Assembly: GCF_958295425.1 (NCBI RefSeq)
Contig: NC_081145.1
Span: forward strand, 24,089,389 to 24,153,388
Direction of reading: 5' to 3'
Source of the DNA: Solea solea
Lineage: Eukaryota > Chordata > Actinopteri > Pleuronectiformes > Soleidae
Length of the DNA stretch: 64,000 nucleotides
Of the stretch, positions 37,861-52,267 are shown one piece after another. The number at the start of each line of letters is the position of its first letter. The first letter of the stretch is position 1. The position numbers were made by a program, and so were the translations under genes. Under the pieces are notes generated by a model, which was not told the DNA's origin, did no database searches, and was given only the letters and a program-made list of their open reading frames with translations.

Positions 37861-39136
37861 TTTTTTTGTTGTTGATAAAATGTATATCCTCCATAGAATA
37901 ACAGCAACAGTGGAATGGTGCTATATACTTGTTGTCTTATGACTGTAACATGTTATACAGCTGTACTTCCTGTGTCATAGTTTCACATGTTAGCATTCTT
38001 TAACAACAGGCAAACAGATATCTTTCCATTCCCAGAATCTCATCACCACTTTGGCTAAAGATGCAGCAAAATTAATTTTATTCTGTTTGTGTGACTCATT
38101 GGAAAACAATTACTAGACTTGGATGATGTAGCAGAATAAGTTTGTTTGTGACTCCTCAAAAATGTGTAGAGGTTGATACATTTTGATGTTAAAAATAATA
38201 GCACAAAAGTGACTATTGTAGTGCTTTAGGTAGCTGAGAGGAAATGTGCTAATGACCAATTTTGATAGACTTGTATACATGCTTATCTATGTGTCATTCA
38301 ATCATTTTAACTTGAAAATAAAGTGCAGGGTTAGTGAGCTGTAATCCTGCCCAAGTTGACCAAAACCTATGAAAATGACCACACGGTGGATACACCTGCT
38401 TTATGCTGAGCACCTGCCTGGAATCATTTCTTCTCTACCATACAGACAGATGATTGCAGCATTGTCTAAGCCACAGTCATTGCGGTCTCTGTCCTTTGCC
38501 CATATGCCACTGTCATGTTTGCTGGTGCCTGTGGCTCGTCAATCCTTAAGCATTATGCTCCAATTTTTCTGCTGCAGCATCACATCTGCCAGATACAATG
38601 CCGGGCAGCGCCCGCATTCTACCAGCATGCAGAGGAATAAAAACCTCAGCGAAAATAAAAGGTGAACACAATCAATAGCTACTTGCTAGTGCTGTACCTT
38701 TGGTAAGTTTGAAGAAGGTTAGAAGTACGATTTAAGGGGTTTTTGGGTTCCAACTGCAGACAGTGGGGAGGAGAGAAAAGGAGGAAAGAGATTGATTCAG
38801 GAGATAGATAATGATCCAGCTGAGAGATTACACCAAAAGTGGCAGGTAATTTGTAGCATGATGGTGCATTACAGTCCCTACTCTCTCTTTCCACCTTTGT
38901 CATCTCGCTCTCTCTCTCTCTCTTTATTGTCCTTTTGTTCCGTTCTTCTTTTGACTGGAGAGCAGTCTGCCCAGCACCCTACCAGGTGACCCACTGTCCC
39001 ACAATGCCTCATTATCAGCTTGTCAGACTGAGAAAGCCTGGCAAATTAATGCCCAATGTATCTACTGAGGCTGACGCCCAATTAACTCTGGGACATTGTT
39101 GTGTTAGGATAAATTAGTTTTCCCTCCTTGCACCTA

Positions 39137-39138
<2 letters not shown>

Positions 39139-39170
<32 letters not shown>
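39139..39170. repeat. (TG)n microsatellite
   Basis: Sixteen perfect TG units. Confidence 0.95.
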
Positions 39171-39172
<2 letters not shown>

Positions 39173-42100
39173 CACATGTTGCCATTTGGTTTAGTTAAAT
39201 AAATCTGGTTTCCAGTGGCTAAAATCATATTCTGAATAACGAGTGATTGTACGTGCATGTTGAGTGCGCGTCCTTACGGCCAATGGATAGAAAAGCTAGA
39301 TCCACTAGTATGAAACTCTAAGGATATTCACTCATTTATATGCATCTGTTCTCTTTTCACAAGTAAGGCATCATTGATTTTCCTGAGCCTTCTTAACTGA
39401 GCCATCTTCTTTTGAATTACCATAGGGAGCGATATGCATTACACCAGTGAGAGGCAAAAAATTGCATTCTAAATGGGCTTTATTTTCAATAGTGATTTGA
39501 TCTGAATATATGTGAATAGGATTTTATTTGGATACATTTCTGTGGTTTGGAGTAAATTATTTTGCTCCCCTGTGGGTTTTATGTGGTTCTCTGCGTCATT
39601 CCAAAGCTAAATAGAATCAGCATCCATCTCTCTCTCTCTCCTCTTCATGCTTGAGTGTTATGTAGATGAGAATTTGGATCTAATTTCAGAGAGCGAGTTC
39701 TGTGCAGAACTATAGTATTATTGTGTTTTATGGCAGTGTGTGGAGAATGGGGAATTCGAGGTGGGACGGTGGCTCAACCCACAGCATTAGAGTGCTGCTA
39801 ATCTATTAAAGAGTTTCTTTTCTCTTTTTGCCATTACACACAGTCCCACATCACCTCAGGTTTGATTATCGGGTCCCTCTCTCCGGGTTTTGGCGGGGAT
39901 CTACTCCACTCACTCACACACATTTCTCAAAACCCTCAGAGCCCAACTAGATAAACCAATCTCTCCCATCACCCCATCACTGCACCACCTTCCTGACAAG
40001 AAAACAGAGCTGTTTTGCCCATTGCAAAACCCCCAATGCACCCTAGTTTCTCCAATTAATACTATCTCCCCTGTTTGTCTTACAAGACTGATCCCAGTCG
40101 GAAAGCAGCTCCTCAAAAGGTCTGCCATTTTTTTTGAGCAGATTAATCTTTCTGAAGAGATACTGAGCATACTGAGTTATGAATTGTACAGGTTGATCTT
40201 ATGTTGCAGCAGCTATAAAAAGTTAGTGTGTAGTTAAAAGGATAGGCTCACATTTTACTCCTTACAATACAATTGCCACACTGCAAATACTTGAGGCTTT
40301 ATAATGGTTCCTCACAAAACATCATTCAAGCTACGAGACAAATTGATGTGAAATCGGTGATCACCTCCTTAAAAGCCACTTTTCATTTATCCCATCATAT
40401 TTGGGTCATGGAATGAATAAAACCTTCTAACATGGCTGTAATCATGCTGTAATGTTAGGTACTGTGCTACTCTTATTCTACTCTTTGGCCCTGGTATTAA
40501 CAGCTGTTCCGAGTGATCCAATCATGTCCAAAAATCACATTCGGAAACGGTTTGAGGACACATGTGGCTCCATTTCTGAACATACATGAACACCTGTCCT
40601 CAGGAGGGATTAGAGACCACCTCCTCAGGTGACATCACATATTTCACCCATACATTGATTTCATTTATAGTCACTGACATAATATTAGCATCAGAGAAAT
40701 CTATAGTCGTACTTGTTGAAACTGTTGTTTTGTTCTCCCAGACACAATGTCTGCGTGTTAATACCTGTTAATGCCTGAATGTGGCCCAGAAATGTAATCT
40801 TGCATTTCTGTCCTCATATTGTTTCCAGATATTTTACCGTTAACCCTCGCTTAGCAGGATTTATTAATCAGCCGTGATTTTAATTTAATACACCATAAGT
40901 GAAACTAATCCATGTAAGTGCTCCAATAGCAGTCTGGATTTACTTGGTGTTCTAATTAGCATAAATATTCAAGCAAAGGCCGCCACATCACAATGTGTTT
41001 GAAAAGTGTACCAAACATTATTTGGTAGACTTTTTAAAACACATTTTCTTTAAGCATTTACGTTGATAATTACTGCACAATATTGAAGAACAATGTATTT
41101 ATAGCTTGTTTACTCCAAGAACAACTCCAAAGAGAAAGGGAATAAAATGACATTCTCTTGAATGAACATAGAAATGTCAAAAGGATTCCAATTAAACTCA
41201 TGATTACCATCATTCTGGCTGACTGGCGTAACCCGGAATGATATTGTTACGTTTGAACGAGCGTAAGAAATGACTGGCTATCATCCCCACGACAAGCTTC
41301 ATTCTGGTTTTCGTCTAAGTTTTGTGACACTTGGATTCTTTCATTAAGACACTGATCTGGCCACAACATTTAGAGGAGAATATGATTGGAAGAGACAATC
41401 TTAAGACAGCCTGTCATCATTTCAACACACTCCTGCTTCTCATAACAAATGACTCCTGCGTTCCGCTGTGTTTTAGCCAATGACTACCCCTTTCGCACTT
41501 TCTTTCTTAGATATTGACAAGTTGTCCACCACTGGGTATTTGGGCTTCGAGAAACAACAGATTGGGAAAAGGCAGAAAAAAAAAAACAACTTCATGATGG
41601 AGTATTGATCTGGGAATGTCAGACAAGCAGAGATGACAAAGTTCACACATGAGAACAGGGCGGCAGCCTGCTGTGCATTTTCAACTGTAATCAACTCTGC
41701 ACAGCAAACCCATGTATCCATCAGCCAGGAATTACATGCTCTTGCCATCACTGTAGTGAACTACAATCATCTGGTTGCCGCTCCTGTCAAAACATGTGGT
41801 TCATGCAGCAGCAGTAATGGAATTGTCAAATCCTCGATATCGTGCCACATGCTATTTGCCACCTTTTAAGCAAAGGAATTTGTGTTTGGTGACATTTTAC
41901 CACTGAATAATGAAACGATGGACACAAATCAATAGGAATGGACAATGCGAAGCACCCGTGTTTGAGAGAAGGCAGTAACTACCTGTTATGGATGGACGGT
42001 GATATTGATAAGAGGTTTGAGATGGGTGAAGCCATGTGAAGTGATGGAAAGATGGATTTGTGTGTCTTTCTTTTCTCCTCTTCATTTGTTTTTATTTTCT

Positions 42101-43319
42101 CCCTGACAGCTTGAAAAATGGTTCGGCAATGAAAATAAACATATAGCTCTTGATAAAAATAGAATGCTGTCAGAATCATATTTCCCCGAAGCTTTATAAA
42201 AATTGCTTTTCCTGCATTCATTTATCAACAAACACACGGGTTTGTTTAGTCCCATGAGGAATCACTGGTGCAGTATTTATGTTCCAGACAAATCCCTAAT
42301 TGCCTCCATGAATGCTTTTATGGTTTTGAGCACTCGAGGTAATCTTTGGCGTCTGAATCGATTCCTGAAAGACTGCGATAGTAATTGAAACAGCAAGTCC
42401 AGCATATTTTATTAATAATCACTGACAGATAAAGATGATAAATTATACCGGTATATAGACTCTAATCTGTATGCTAAGGATGCTATGAAACACAACCCGT
42501 TTTATGTCACCCTGGAAATTTTCATTAATTATAACAATATTACCCCCATGTTGGATAAGCAACACTGTATTTCTAGGGGGAAAACATGTAAATTTAACTG
42601 TTTACATTCCATCCATGCACTCAAATTTAGAGAAACCAATTAAGATTAGCTGGTCTGATACAAACTAGCGTGGATTACGTTTAAAAACATGCTTTACTTG
42701 GCGACCACGCTACCAAGTGAGGTTGTTGTGACCACTCATAATTCAGGGAACATCAGTGTGTTTAGTAAGAAAATTAACATTCATTTAAAATTAATTGTTT
42801 GAATATTATTAATGTTGTTCAATAGCCTAACAGTAGGTTACTTTACTTTTTTTGTGTGCTCACCGTGAGGTTAGTAATTAAGTTTCTGATTTCCCAGTGA
42901 CTGTGCAGCTGCAGGGCTTTTCTCCGTACAGACTTCAGCACTCAGTTTTTCTACAGTATCCAACTGAGTCCATGGCAACACTTTACTTATTTATTTTTTT
43001 ACAAGCCACTCTTGCTGTTGCAATCATGTTCTCTTACCATCATCGTATAATGTTCCATCCCCTGTTGCCATAACATTAAACTTAGTGTGAAGCAGATGCT
43101 ACCGTGGTCATGTGGTGTGATGCTGGTGTGTGCTTGCTGGGAGAAATCTTGATGATTGAGTCATTTTATTTCGATTTTTTTTTTTTTTTTTTAACATTTT
43201 TTTCCAGAATGTATGAATACATTTGTCTCTTTATACCTCAGCACTGGTGTCAGTCATGGTTGGAGATTTTTTTTTCCCACTTGTCCATTTTTAAGCATAT
43301 TTCACTGAGCTGATTTGGT

Positions 43320-43486
43320 TTTGGGGGCCACACGGTTGGTGTAGTGGTTAGCACTCTTGCCTTTGCAGCAAGAAGGGCCTTTGTGCATGTTCTTCCCGTG
43401 TGTGCGTGGGTTTTCTCCGGGTTCTCCAGCTTCCTCCCACAGACCACCAACCCTCATGTGGAGGATAAAGCGGTAGAAGATGGATG
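43320..43486 (+). repeat. Internally shortened SINE copy with target-site duplication
   Basis: Starts GGGGGCCACACGGTTGGTG with the RNA polymerase III A-box-like TGGTGTAGTGGTTAGCAC. It then has GTGTGTGCGTGGGTTTTCTC and CCGGGTTCTCCAGCTTCC, and ends GGATAAAGCGGTAGAAGATG. Compared with 55412-55750 it lacks about 170 bp of the 3' body. GATTTGGT precedes (43312-43319) and follows (43487-43494) it, an 8-bp target duplication. Confidence 0.8.
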
Positions 43487-46189
43487 GATTTGGTAGAAGG
43501 TCACTGTCACCTCACAAAACACATTTATGTGTAATAGCAAAGGTCCTACTGTTTTGTTCTGCATATACAATTGTGGACAGACATGGTCGTCAACTGCTAA
43601 TGCATTACTAATTAGGAGATTAGCGCAGTATTTTTCTTAATAATATTTCACACAGATTACTCACAGTTATTGTGTGAAGGCCTTTCTCCACACCATGGGG
43701 AAAAAAAGCTAAACATCATAGTGATCGTAACAAGGCAACAGGCTTGCTATAATGAGTGAACAGGGATCATTGACGGTGCCGGTTTTCTCTATTAAAATAA
43801 CCTTGTTATCTCTGCTGCAGAGATAATTAATTAAAGACCTGACAACAAGTTTGATGATATATTATAGTCAAGCCATGAGGTAATGTATGCACACTGTAGT
43901 TGTTATTAGAAAATACTTGATTTAAACACTTAATTATTAGAGACATACACTGATAACGTTTTCCTACGACTGTGGGAAAAGGGAATTGATAAAAACTTGT
44001 TCCACAGCAATAAGTTGATATCTGTGAACTTTATTTGTTTGTTACCTCGATGGATTTTGATGAACTCTTGTCAGTATGTAGGTTATAGGTTTGTCCTGTA
44101 ACTGGATGCTTTTTAGTGTCGGATTTTAGTACATAGCTACCCAGTGGGTTGGTTATCACTTAATCTACTGTCTATTTGAAAGATATGTTAATAGATATGT
44201 TCTCAATGAATCTAAGGAAGAATAAGCACATTCACATTTTTTTCCTCACACAGATTTTCTCACTTTTACTCATTTTTTTAATACTATGCACATAATCTTT
44301 CCTCATTTTGAAATAATTCACATAAAGTTGCAGCTTCCCTGCATCCTCTTTCCTTTTTTTGTATGAAGGTTTGGGGATAATGGATGGTGGCTATTGCCGT
44401 ATGTGGTGCTTCCAATATATCATACTATTGTATCATATTTAAAACAACGAAATAATCAAAAATTCTTTTTTTAATGCAGAAATGTTATAGTGAGTCTAAA
44501 AAAAAAAAAAAAAAATCCTCTCCCATCTCATCTGGCCTCTTTTGCCATCTCCCCAGTATAAGCACATTATAATTGTGTCCTCAAGGACGTGTCTCCTTGC
44601 TGAACTCTGTTTGCTTAGCTTTCCCACTCAAGGCCTCGTGGCAGAAAGTGTACAGTGCTGAGCAAAAAAAAAAAAGAAAAGTGTCAGCAACTTTAGACTT
44701 AACGTCCAACTAACTGTATAAGTATTTATAATGCTGACACCAAAATGATTCCAAGAGACCCTTTTGAAATGTACAAGTGGAAAGTAGCACAGACACACAA
44801 GCAGCAGGTCGACAAGGCAACATAACTGTGAATGAAATAAGGAATTGCTCCAATTATCAATCAATTTAAACACTGAAGTTTAGTTTGTAATAGTTTTTTT
44901 TCAAAGCTTTGTTTCTGAACCAGTTAATCTCTCATCGACTTTCTTGTTGCACACTTAGTTTGAACTACAATGGTGCTATGACTATTTGTCTTTGAAATGA
45001 CTGTATGAGAAAAGAAAAAGACATAATACCAGGGCTTAATCTATGACTGTGACTGAATGAGTGTTTATTATTTTGAACAGAATCAGCTTTTAGACCATGT
45101 TTGATTGACAGTATTCCAGTTGAATATGCAGTTAAAGGGCCTATAAGTCTGGCAAAGCTTGTGAAAAATGCAACTGAAACCCTGGAAGTCGCTGTGTGTC
45201 GTGGAACTGGGATCTAGTTTTAGTTTTTATGTCACTTGCCCTCTAACTTTTAGCTACAGCCTCTGCTTCAGTGGTGTATTCCTCTCTGGTCATGCACTGT
45301 GAGCCAGCAAATCACTCAATGCAGTTTTTTGTTTTTTTGTTTTGTATGGTATTGCCAGAGGTCGACAGTCATAGGCTTGTTTTCTTCTTCATTTATTGGC
45401 ATAAAAATGTTTGAGAAACAAATCACAATCCCCAGATTAAAGCTAAAACAGTCATTGTCCCAAGGTGGAAATTTCTTTTCACAGTCACATGGACACATTG
45501 AACAAACAAACCCTTCTCTGTTTCAGGGTCCTATACAGTATCTGCAGCCTGGTTCAGTTCACACGGGGTAGGTGTAGGGGGAGTGGATGATTCTGGATGC
45601 GTGATCTGGGTTATACTTTATTTAGCACGTTGAGGAAATGGTGCAACAGGACGGGCCACAGTTTACAAACTGTTGACCTATTTAAGAGGCAGTGTAGATA
45701 TTTAATGTCTTTCTCTGTGTGCATGGCCTGTTTGTGCGCTGTCAAGAGATGTTACTCCTGGCTTTGACATCCCTGTCCTATCAAGCACAGAGCTGAATGG
45801 TCTCCTTACTGAAGCAAATGACACTAAGTTGCCTCATTCACTTTCAACTCCCCGCAGAGGAACAATGACCTCAAACATGTAACGAAATTACAGTAATCAT
45901 AGTATTTCAGATTCAATCAGTTTCATTCCGTGTTGAGGTATTGCATCCCTTTCTATTGGAATGAAAAATTCCCCTTCTGTGTATTTCCACACATTGTGAA
46001 TTCAATATTTGTACTTTTTGTTGACAGTGATGTAAACAATCAAAAATGCCTGAAGGCTCCCGGGGCCTGAGGTGGTTGTACTGTATATTTGATGGACCTG
46101 GACATTCAGTCCGCCATGGCTGATGTATTCTTGAGTGACATTTTATCTCGGCAATCTTGTTGATCTTAATGAGATTTCTGTCCTTCGTT

Positions 46190-46230
46190 GGTGTGTGTGT
46201 GTGTGCGTGCGCGCATCAGCACGCGTGTGT
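46190..46230. repeat. (GT)n/GC alternating tract
   Basis: TGGTGTGTGTGTGTGTGCG followed by TGCGCGCAT and ACGCGTGTGTCTGTG. This is alternating purine-pyrimidine with GC steps, a strong Z-DNA-type sequence. Confidence 0.85.
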
Positions 46231-47937
46231 CTGTGGTAGCTGCGATTAAGTGGAAAAGAGCTCCCATCAAACAACGTGTTTCTGACAGTGAAGGCTTACA
46301 GCTTATAGGAAGCCCGACCTTGGGTGACCTTGGACTGCTGACTGGACTAAGGAGGCTTATTTGACACTTGCAGGGTTTTCTCTCTGAAGTCTCATTCAGG
46401 TCAATTGGCAAACAAGTTTCATCTCTATGAGCCTCTGATTTGTGTCCATGTACATTAAATTAGAGTGAGGGGGTACAGTTTGTTGAAATCCTCTTCACAC
46501 CGTGAGAGGGATCAATAATTTCACTTGTCCAAATTAAGTCAAACCACATGACCACATGAGCCAGATAGTCGTACATCACCGAAGCAGAGACCGTGGCCAG
46601 AAGGTAGCGAGATAGACACTGCAGCCAAAATTCACAGTTCCACTATAGATGATTTCCAATGTTTCGGGTGCATAGCTTTGATGACAGGGCAGATGTGATG
46701 GGGAGGGATGTAGATATAGCTTTTCCTGATTTAAAGTAACTTTTCAGAAGTGTTATTATGTTATTATTCGGCCTCTTTTTGGTCTTCATAAACAGAAATA
46801 ATGTAACATTATTTGTATGCTACATCCTTCTTCATGAACCAGGTTCTGTCAAGCAATATACAGCGACAGTGCTGGGTAGGCGGGGGCAAGAAGTGTTTAT
46901 ATGTAAATACTATGTATGGCAGGTTAAATTTGATATTTCAGGAAAACAACATACAATCTTTACTATTTTTAACAGCAATTCTGCCCGTGCAAATTCATCA
47001 TGTACCTCCCCAAATTTTTTTTTGGGGGGGATAGAGTTCTACTTTGTTTAAGTGCTTTGCATTTGTGTGCTCATATTGTGATTACTGCCCTGCTGCTATT
47101 TAATAGACATGCTGCGAAAGCCCTCACAGAACAACGCAGGCCACTGCATTAAGCATGCACCCTTGGTCTTGCTGCTAGTTGCATCAGAAGTAAAAGCATA
47201 AAAGAGAAGTACAAGAGAGGAGCTTGGATCTTCACATTTCACATAACAGGTTATTGTGTTTTCAGAGTCGACTGCCTTTTATGGAACATTGGCTTTAATG
47301 CAGCAGGTGTTCTGAGATGAAATTTTTTGATATAGATCTGTATTATGGGTTTTTATCTCTGCCACTGAAGGTCTTACATGGTCCACTTTTTGTAAAGGTT
47401 GTTAAGCCTTTTCTGCAGTGAAGAAAACCACTCCACCACGTTCCACTAGTTTACAGAAAGTGTGCAATACTGTCAGATACATGTCAGCATGTCATTCTTT
47501 GTCAACAAATATATAAAAGGAATAGCCTCTTATCAATCATGAGGCTTTGACCATGTTTCATGACAACACAATTGAAAGTGTAATGCACTCAACACCCAAT
47601 GTAGATTTCTGTTAATAGAAACAACATAGGAGAAAACAGAGAAGCCAGATTCCGTATCTCCAGTGAGTTTTGCACGACTGCACATCACAAAAGCGACAAG
47701 TCAAACCTAGACAGCAAAAACAAACAAACAAAAACATATTTGGTTCAGCTACTGTGGCAGAAGGGGCGTAGATGCAGTAAATTAAAAGAGAAGATGAAGT
47801 ATAACTACAGTATAGGTGACTTGGGACCAAATGTTCCATGTAAAACAAAACAAGATGCCCGCAATTGCATTGTCTGTAATACAGCTTTGTGATTTCCAAT
47901 AATATTCTGTATTATGGGTTAATAATAATAAGTATAT

Positions 47938-48320
47938 GCCATGTTTCCATTATGGTATGGGTTGGTTTGGTACAGTGTGATATGGTTTGGAACAGTAAAG
48001 CCCAAGGTCAGGCTTGCTGACCTCGTACCTTTACTTAGTCGGTTGTAGGGTGTGTGGGCTGTGCCCGATGGCCACGTTTTTCTGTCGCCCAATCAGCTGA
48101 CTGTTGTGGGTGGAGCCAGTCTAGCTCCACCTGGACCGTACGTACCATTTTACTCTGGTACCCCAAGAGAAGGGGGGGCAAAAATTGAACAGTTGGGGCT
48201 GGTTATTTAAGTACTATTACTAATCGTACCTTAACCACTCGGAAGAAACACGGCTGTAGTGTCTAAAACCCACTGCACGGACACTTTGATCTCGTGCTCA
48301 GAGCGACTGCCATCCCTCAG
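47938..48320. repeat. Possible miniature DNA element, class unknown
   Basis: ATGTTTCCATTATGGTATGG followed by TTGGTTTGGTACAG, then a GC-richer body with GGTGGAGCCAGTC, CTAGCTCCACCTGGACCGTA and CTCTGGTACC. The GTTTCCATTA start and the GGTGGAGC/GCTCCACC inverted pair are reminiscent of fish miniature elements. The right end was not found. Confidence 0.35.
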
Positions 48321-51300
48321 TTTTTCCTTTGAACGATCGTATTGAGCGATCCCATTTGTTGTGACAAACACCCCACACCCACCCCAGTCTTTTCTGTGTG
48401 GCATCCATCAGCTGTCACTGTCATCCCTGTGACTTCCCCACGCTTCTGTTGTTAAACTCCGTTCTTCCCCATCACTGAAAGAAGTCCAGTGTGCTTCAAG
48501 TGCAGAGTGTGAAAATGTAATACAGTACCAACGTGCCTCTTACCTCATGGCAACGTCCACACTGACATCGTATGCTCGTGTGTGCGAGCCTGTGCATTGC
48601 TGTGACAAAAAAAGAAACAGCATCCTCTTATGATGAGGTTTCCATCACTCTGCCAGTACCAGAGATCATAATTTGGCAAAACAGCTTTTGTTTCTGTTTC
48701 TTCAAAGCATGCACGCTGTCTGCTGTACTAGAGCGTAAAAGGCATTGTCTTCCTAACAGCCTGATGTCATCCTCCAATCACTGTCAGTGCACTGCCCTCC
48801 AACATCCTGTACTGCAGCAAACAAATGGCAGTGCAGCTCAAGGATATTTTTTTCTTTTCTCTTTTCTTCTGCACGGCATCTACTCTCCAGACAAATACAG
48901 CAGAAAAAAAACTACTGCTGTGTTAGTACAGAATAAGCATTTTCCTTTTGTTTGCCTTCTGTTTTTTGGTCCTCCTTAAATTATGCAGTGCATGTCAAAG
49001 GGATTTCTTAAGATAGAACATATATTTTCACAAACAAGATCTCTCCAGCTTTGGTGCTGTGTCTCTCCAAGCCATTCATTTCTCTTCTGTCTTGCTCTTG
49101 TCCCTGTGCTCGGCCGCACATAGCTTGCTGCTCTGCACTGATTGCCTCCTTTTCCTGGGCGAGATCAGATGAATGCCCACTAATGGATTTTCAGTTCTAT
49201 TCACTGAGCCCATAGTGCAGAATTAGGGGGATTTTCTGAGGGTAATTAATTGAAGTGTCCCTTTAAGGGGGAAGTATCTTTTGTCTTTTAATTTAGTGAG
49301 TGGAGTCATTAGATGGTCCGCGGTGAACTGGTGAATCGGACATTCCCAGCTGAGTTATGGGGGGGAGGTTTTGAGAGTTCCAAAGGTGGTTATCATCCCT
49401 GGGATCTAATGACTACACGGGAACATTATTGTTAATCTTGTTACTCATGACCAGAGGGGTTGTGGGATGATATAGTATAATGTAATATCATTTATCTATA
49501 TAGCTGGATCTTCCTATTCCACATCAGTTTGAGCTGCAGGACAACCTCCTGTCGCATATCTGCATTTGAGCGACTGGCTGCATCTTGATGCAACTATGTA
49601 TAGCCTCTGACCAGAAGCATCTGTCTTCGTGAAGAAGTACAGCCAAAGATTTCAGCTGTAACAGCCACGATTTAGTTCTTCTGAAATGCGTTTTTCCTTC
49701 TCCATCTATACTCAATGATGAAAACACACAGAGCTTCTTAAAGTAACAGTAATGAGCCTTCGCAGGAGCAGCTGATTGGCCAAAAAAACAGCAAAAGCAC
49801 TGGGATGTGGTATCACCACACCCCAACTTGGAATCAGTTCACAGTGATCAAACAACCCAAATTCAAACACAAAGTTTATGGTTTTAAGACCCCCCCAATA
49901 CTGTGATTTGAAGCATGGAGTGGCTTCTTTGTAATTTTTCTTTGTCTACCCGACTTGTGCTGGGCGAACTTGTTGCTGGTTTTCTTTATTATTTGTAGTT
50001 TTCACACCTGTATGCAGTTTGACATATGGATTTGACACGTGTGTGATTCTATAAAGGATGAGTTGAACTGCGGAGCTTTTTCAGCCCTTCATGTTCAGTC
50101 CCTGTTCAGACTCACAGTTCTCACTGGGAGCCAGCACTTTTCTTTCCTCTCACTACCTCACAGACAAGTGGCTGCTGCGCTCAACGAGACTGACATCTGT
50201 CTTTTTACATCTGCTTGCAATACAAATGTACATGACTGGGCATGCGAGGGATATCATCCACATGTGGTTGCCTTGCATAAGGAGAAGCCTATTAGCATTT
50301 TAGTGAATGTCTTGCTCTCCCTGTGCATGAATATGACCAAATTAAAATGACAAATATGAGAACACTCTCTCTGACATACACACGAGCATCTACTCAGTGC
50401 ATTTTGTTGCCATAAAAAGAATAGTTGCACGCTCTATATTTGATTCTTTCGTCCAAGTTTGAATATTTGCTGCATTTTGAATTTTGTTTTGGCCAAGCTG
50501 CTTTTTAGATGAAGAAATATGCAGTGCGTGGTTTGTTTATTCAGAAAAGCTTTCAACTTAAATTATTTGATGAAAAATGTGACTGAATGCATCTCCCAAG
50601 GTGGCACAAATATCAAGAATTATTTCATTTTAAAGACCTTTAGCAACACCTCATCTGCTCTTGCTTAGTCAGTTTTGATCCGTTTGTAACAGTTTCAAGG
50701 CTTCCACCTACGCCGGCTGCCTTTTAATCAGATAGCATTTACAGCAAAACCAGTCAAATCAGGAAAGGTAAACATTGAATTAGACTTCTTAGTATAGCCT
50801 TCTCGCTGAATTCGACACGCAGTCACAAAGAGGACACAAACAATTTATGATTTGCTTGAATGCATTGATCAGTAACGGTTGCCAAAAAAAAGCAATGGCT
50901 CATAACTTCTTAATTGTCATAAAATCTTAATTATTGATGGAATGGGCAATGTTATAAATTGGGCGTTTGTGATGAGGATATGCTCAGACATCTGTATGTA
51001 TGTAATATGTACTGTATATTTAAATGGCACCTGTTGCATTAGCAAAGGAAAAGCACATTTGGTGTGGTATGGACATTCTTAACTTGTCATATATATGTGG
51101 TTTAATAAAGGATGGAGATAAATGATCAGGGCCAAGTGGCTATTTATATTTTAAGATGAAGAATTTGCACAGGGAAATGTGAAAATATAAAAGATAAGAG
51201 CTAAGTGGAATGGCTTTAGGGAGTGAGAGGTGAAAGTATGAAATACTTCACCTAAATGTTGATAAGCTCCATGAACCCATACCTTACTTTTCTGCACATC

Positions 51301-52242
51301 TGCCATTGTCTGTAATCTGTCTCTTAATAGTTAGCATAGTTCCTGCATAAAATCCTGCAAGAGGTTGTGATCTTTCATTCAAATAGCTCTCCGGGGTCTT
51401 ACATTTTAATGAGTTGCCTTGAGCCTTCAGTCAATGTTCCTTAGTCTAGTTAAGATGGCAGGCACAGACATTTGCCCCTAAGGCCAAGTATGAGACAGGA
51501 GGAGGGGCAGACATTCATAGCACAAACAGAACCCATGCCTTGTTTCTTGGCCCGTGAATGAGCAGTAATAGAAAAAAGGACAGATGGGTGGCAAATGAGT
51601 TTCAATTGATTTATAATTTGTGTTCTCCCTGCTTCATTTAAAAAAAAAAAAAAAAGAAAATGCAAGCTATTACTCCGTGCCCACCTGCTAACAATGGAGA
51701 TAGTACTGTATAGGCATTTTATCCCACCTGTCCCAGTGAAATTATACCCTTCTCCTCCAGAGTGTCTCTTTTCTGTGGAGATCACACTTGTGCATCCAGC
51801 CATCTTTTTTTCTTTTTATGATAGTCTCATGTCTTTATGGCGGTTTCAGCTGGCTCGGTGTCTGAGCAGCATCAAGCATGGTCGGCTGTCTAATTAGGCC
51901 CACACCAAGATGCTTAATTAAGCTTAAAAACCAAGGCAACATTATATGTCACTTCTGTGCCTCCCCAGATTAATGAAATGTTTGAAATGATCGTTTTGGA
52001 GGGACATTAGAAGCGCAGGACATTTGGACATGTCTGGTAGCATCACACACACAGCGTAATTAGATTTCCTTTTAATGTTGATGGGATCATGTGGTGAAGT
52101 TTTACTGCGATTAATGCACCCAGGTTGTTGTTGTGCTTGCTGATTACTGTGTACTCTGCACAGCTGAGTCAACATTTATTGGATAGTATGGTAATAATTT
52201 AATAATAAGAAGAAAGTAATGTAGTAATTCCATCTTATTTCT

Positions 52243-52267
52243 ATAATAATAATAATAATAATAATAA
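52243..52267. repeat. (ATA)n microsatellite
   Basis: About eight AAT/ATA units. Confidence 0.9.

Noticed and set aside
39760..39810. SINE head (GGGACGGTGGCTCAACCCAC)
   Set aside because: Resembles a repeat start, but no body, tail or flanking duplication could be followed.
43325..43400. Functional tRNA gene
   Set aside because: The A-box-like TGGTGTAGTGG lies at the head of a SINE with target-site duplication. There is no complete cloverleaf.
48572..48979. 135-codon plus-strand frame
   Set aside because: No family resemblance; Cys/Phe-rich composition typical of random intron translation.
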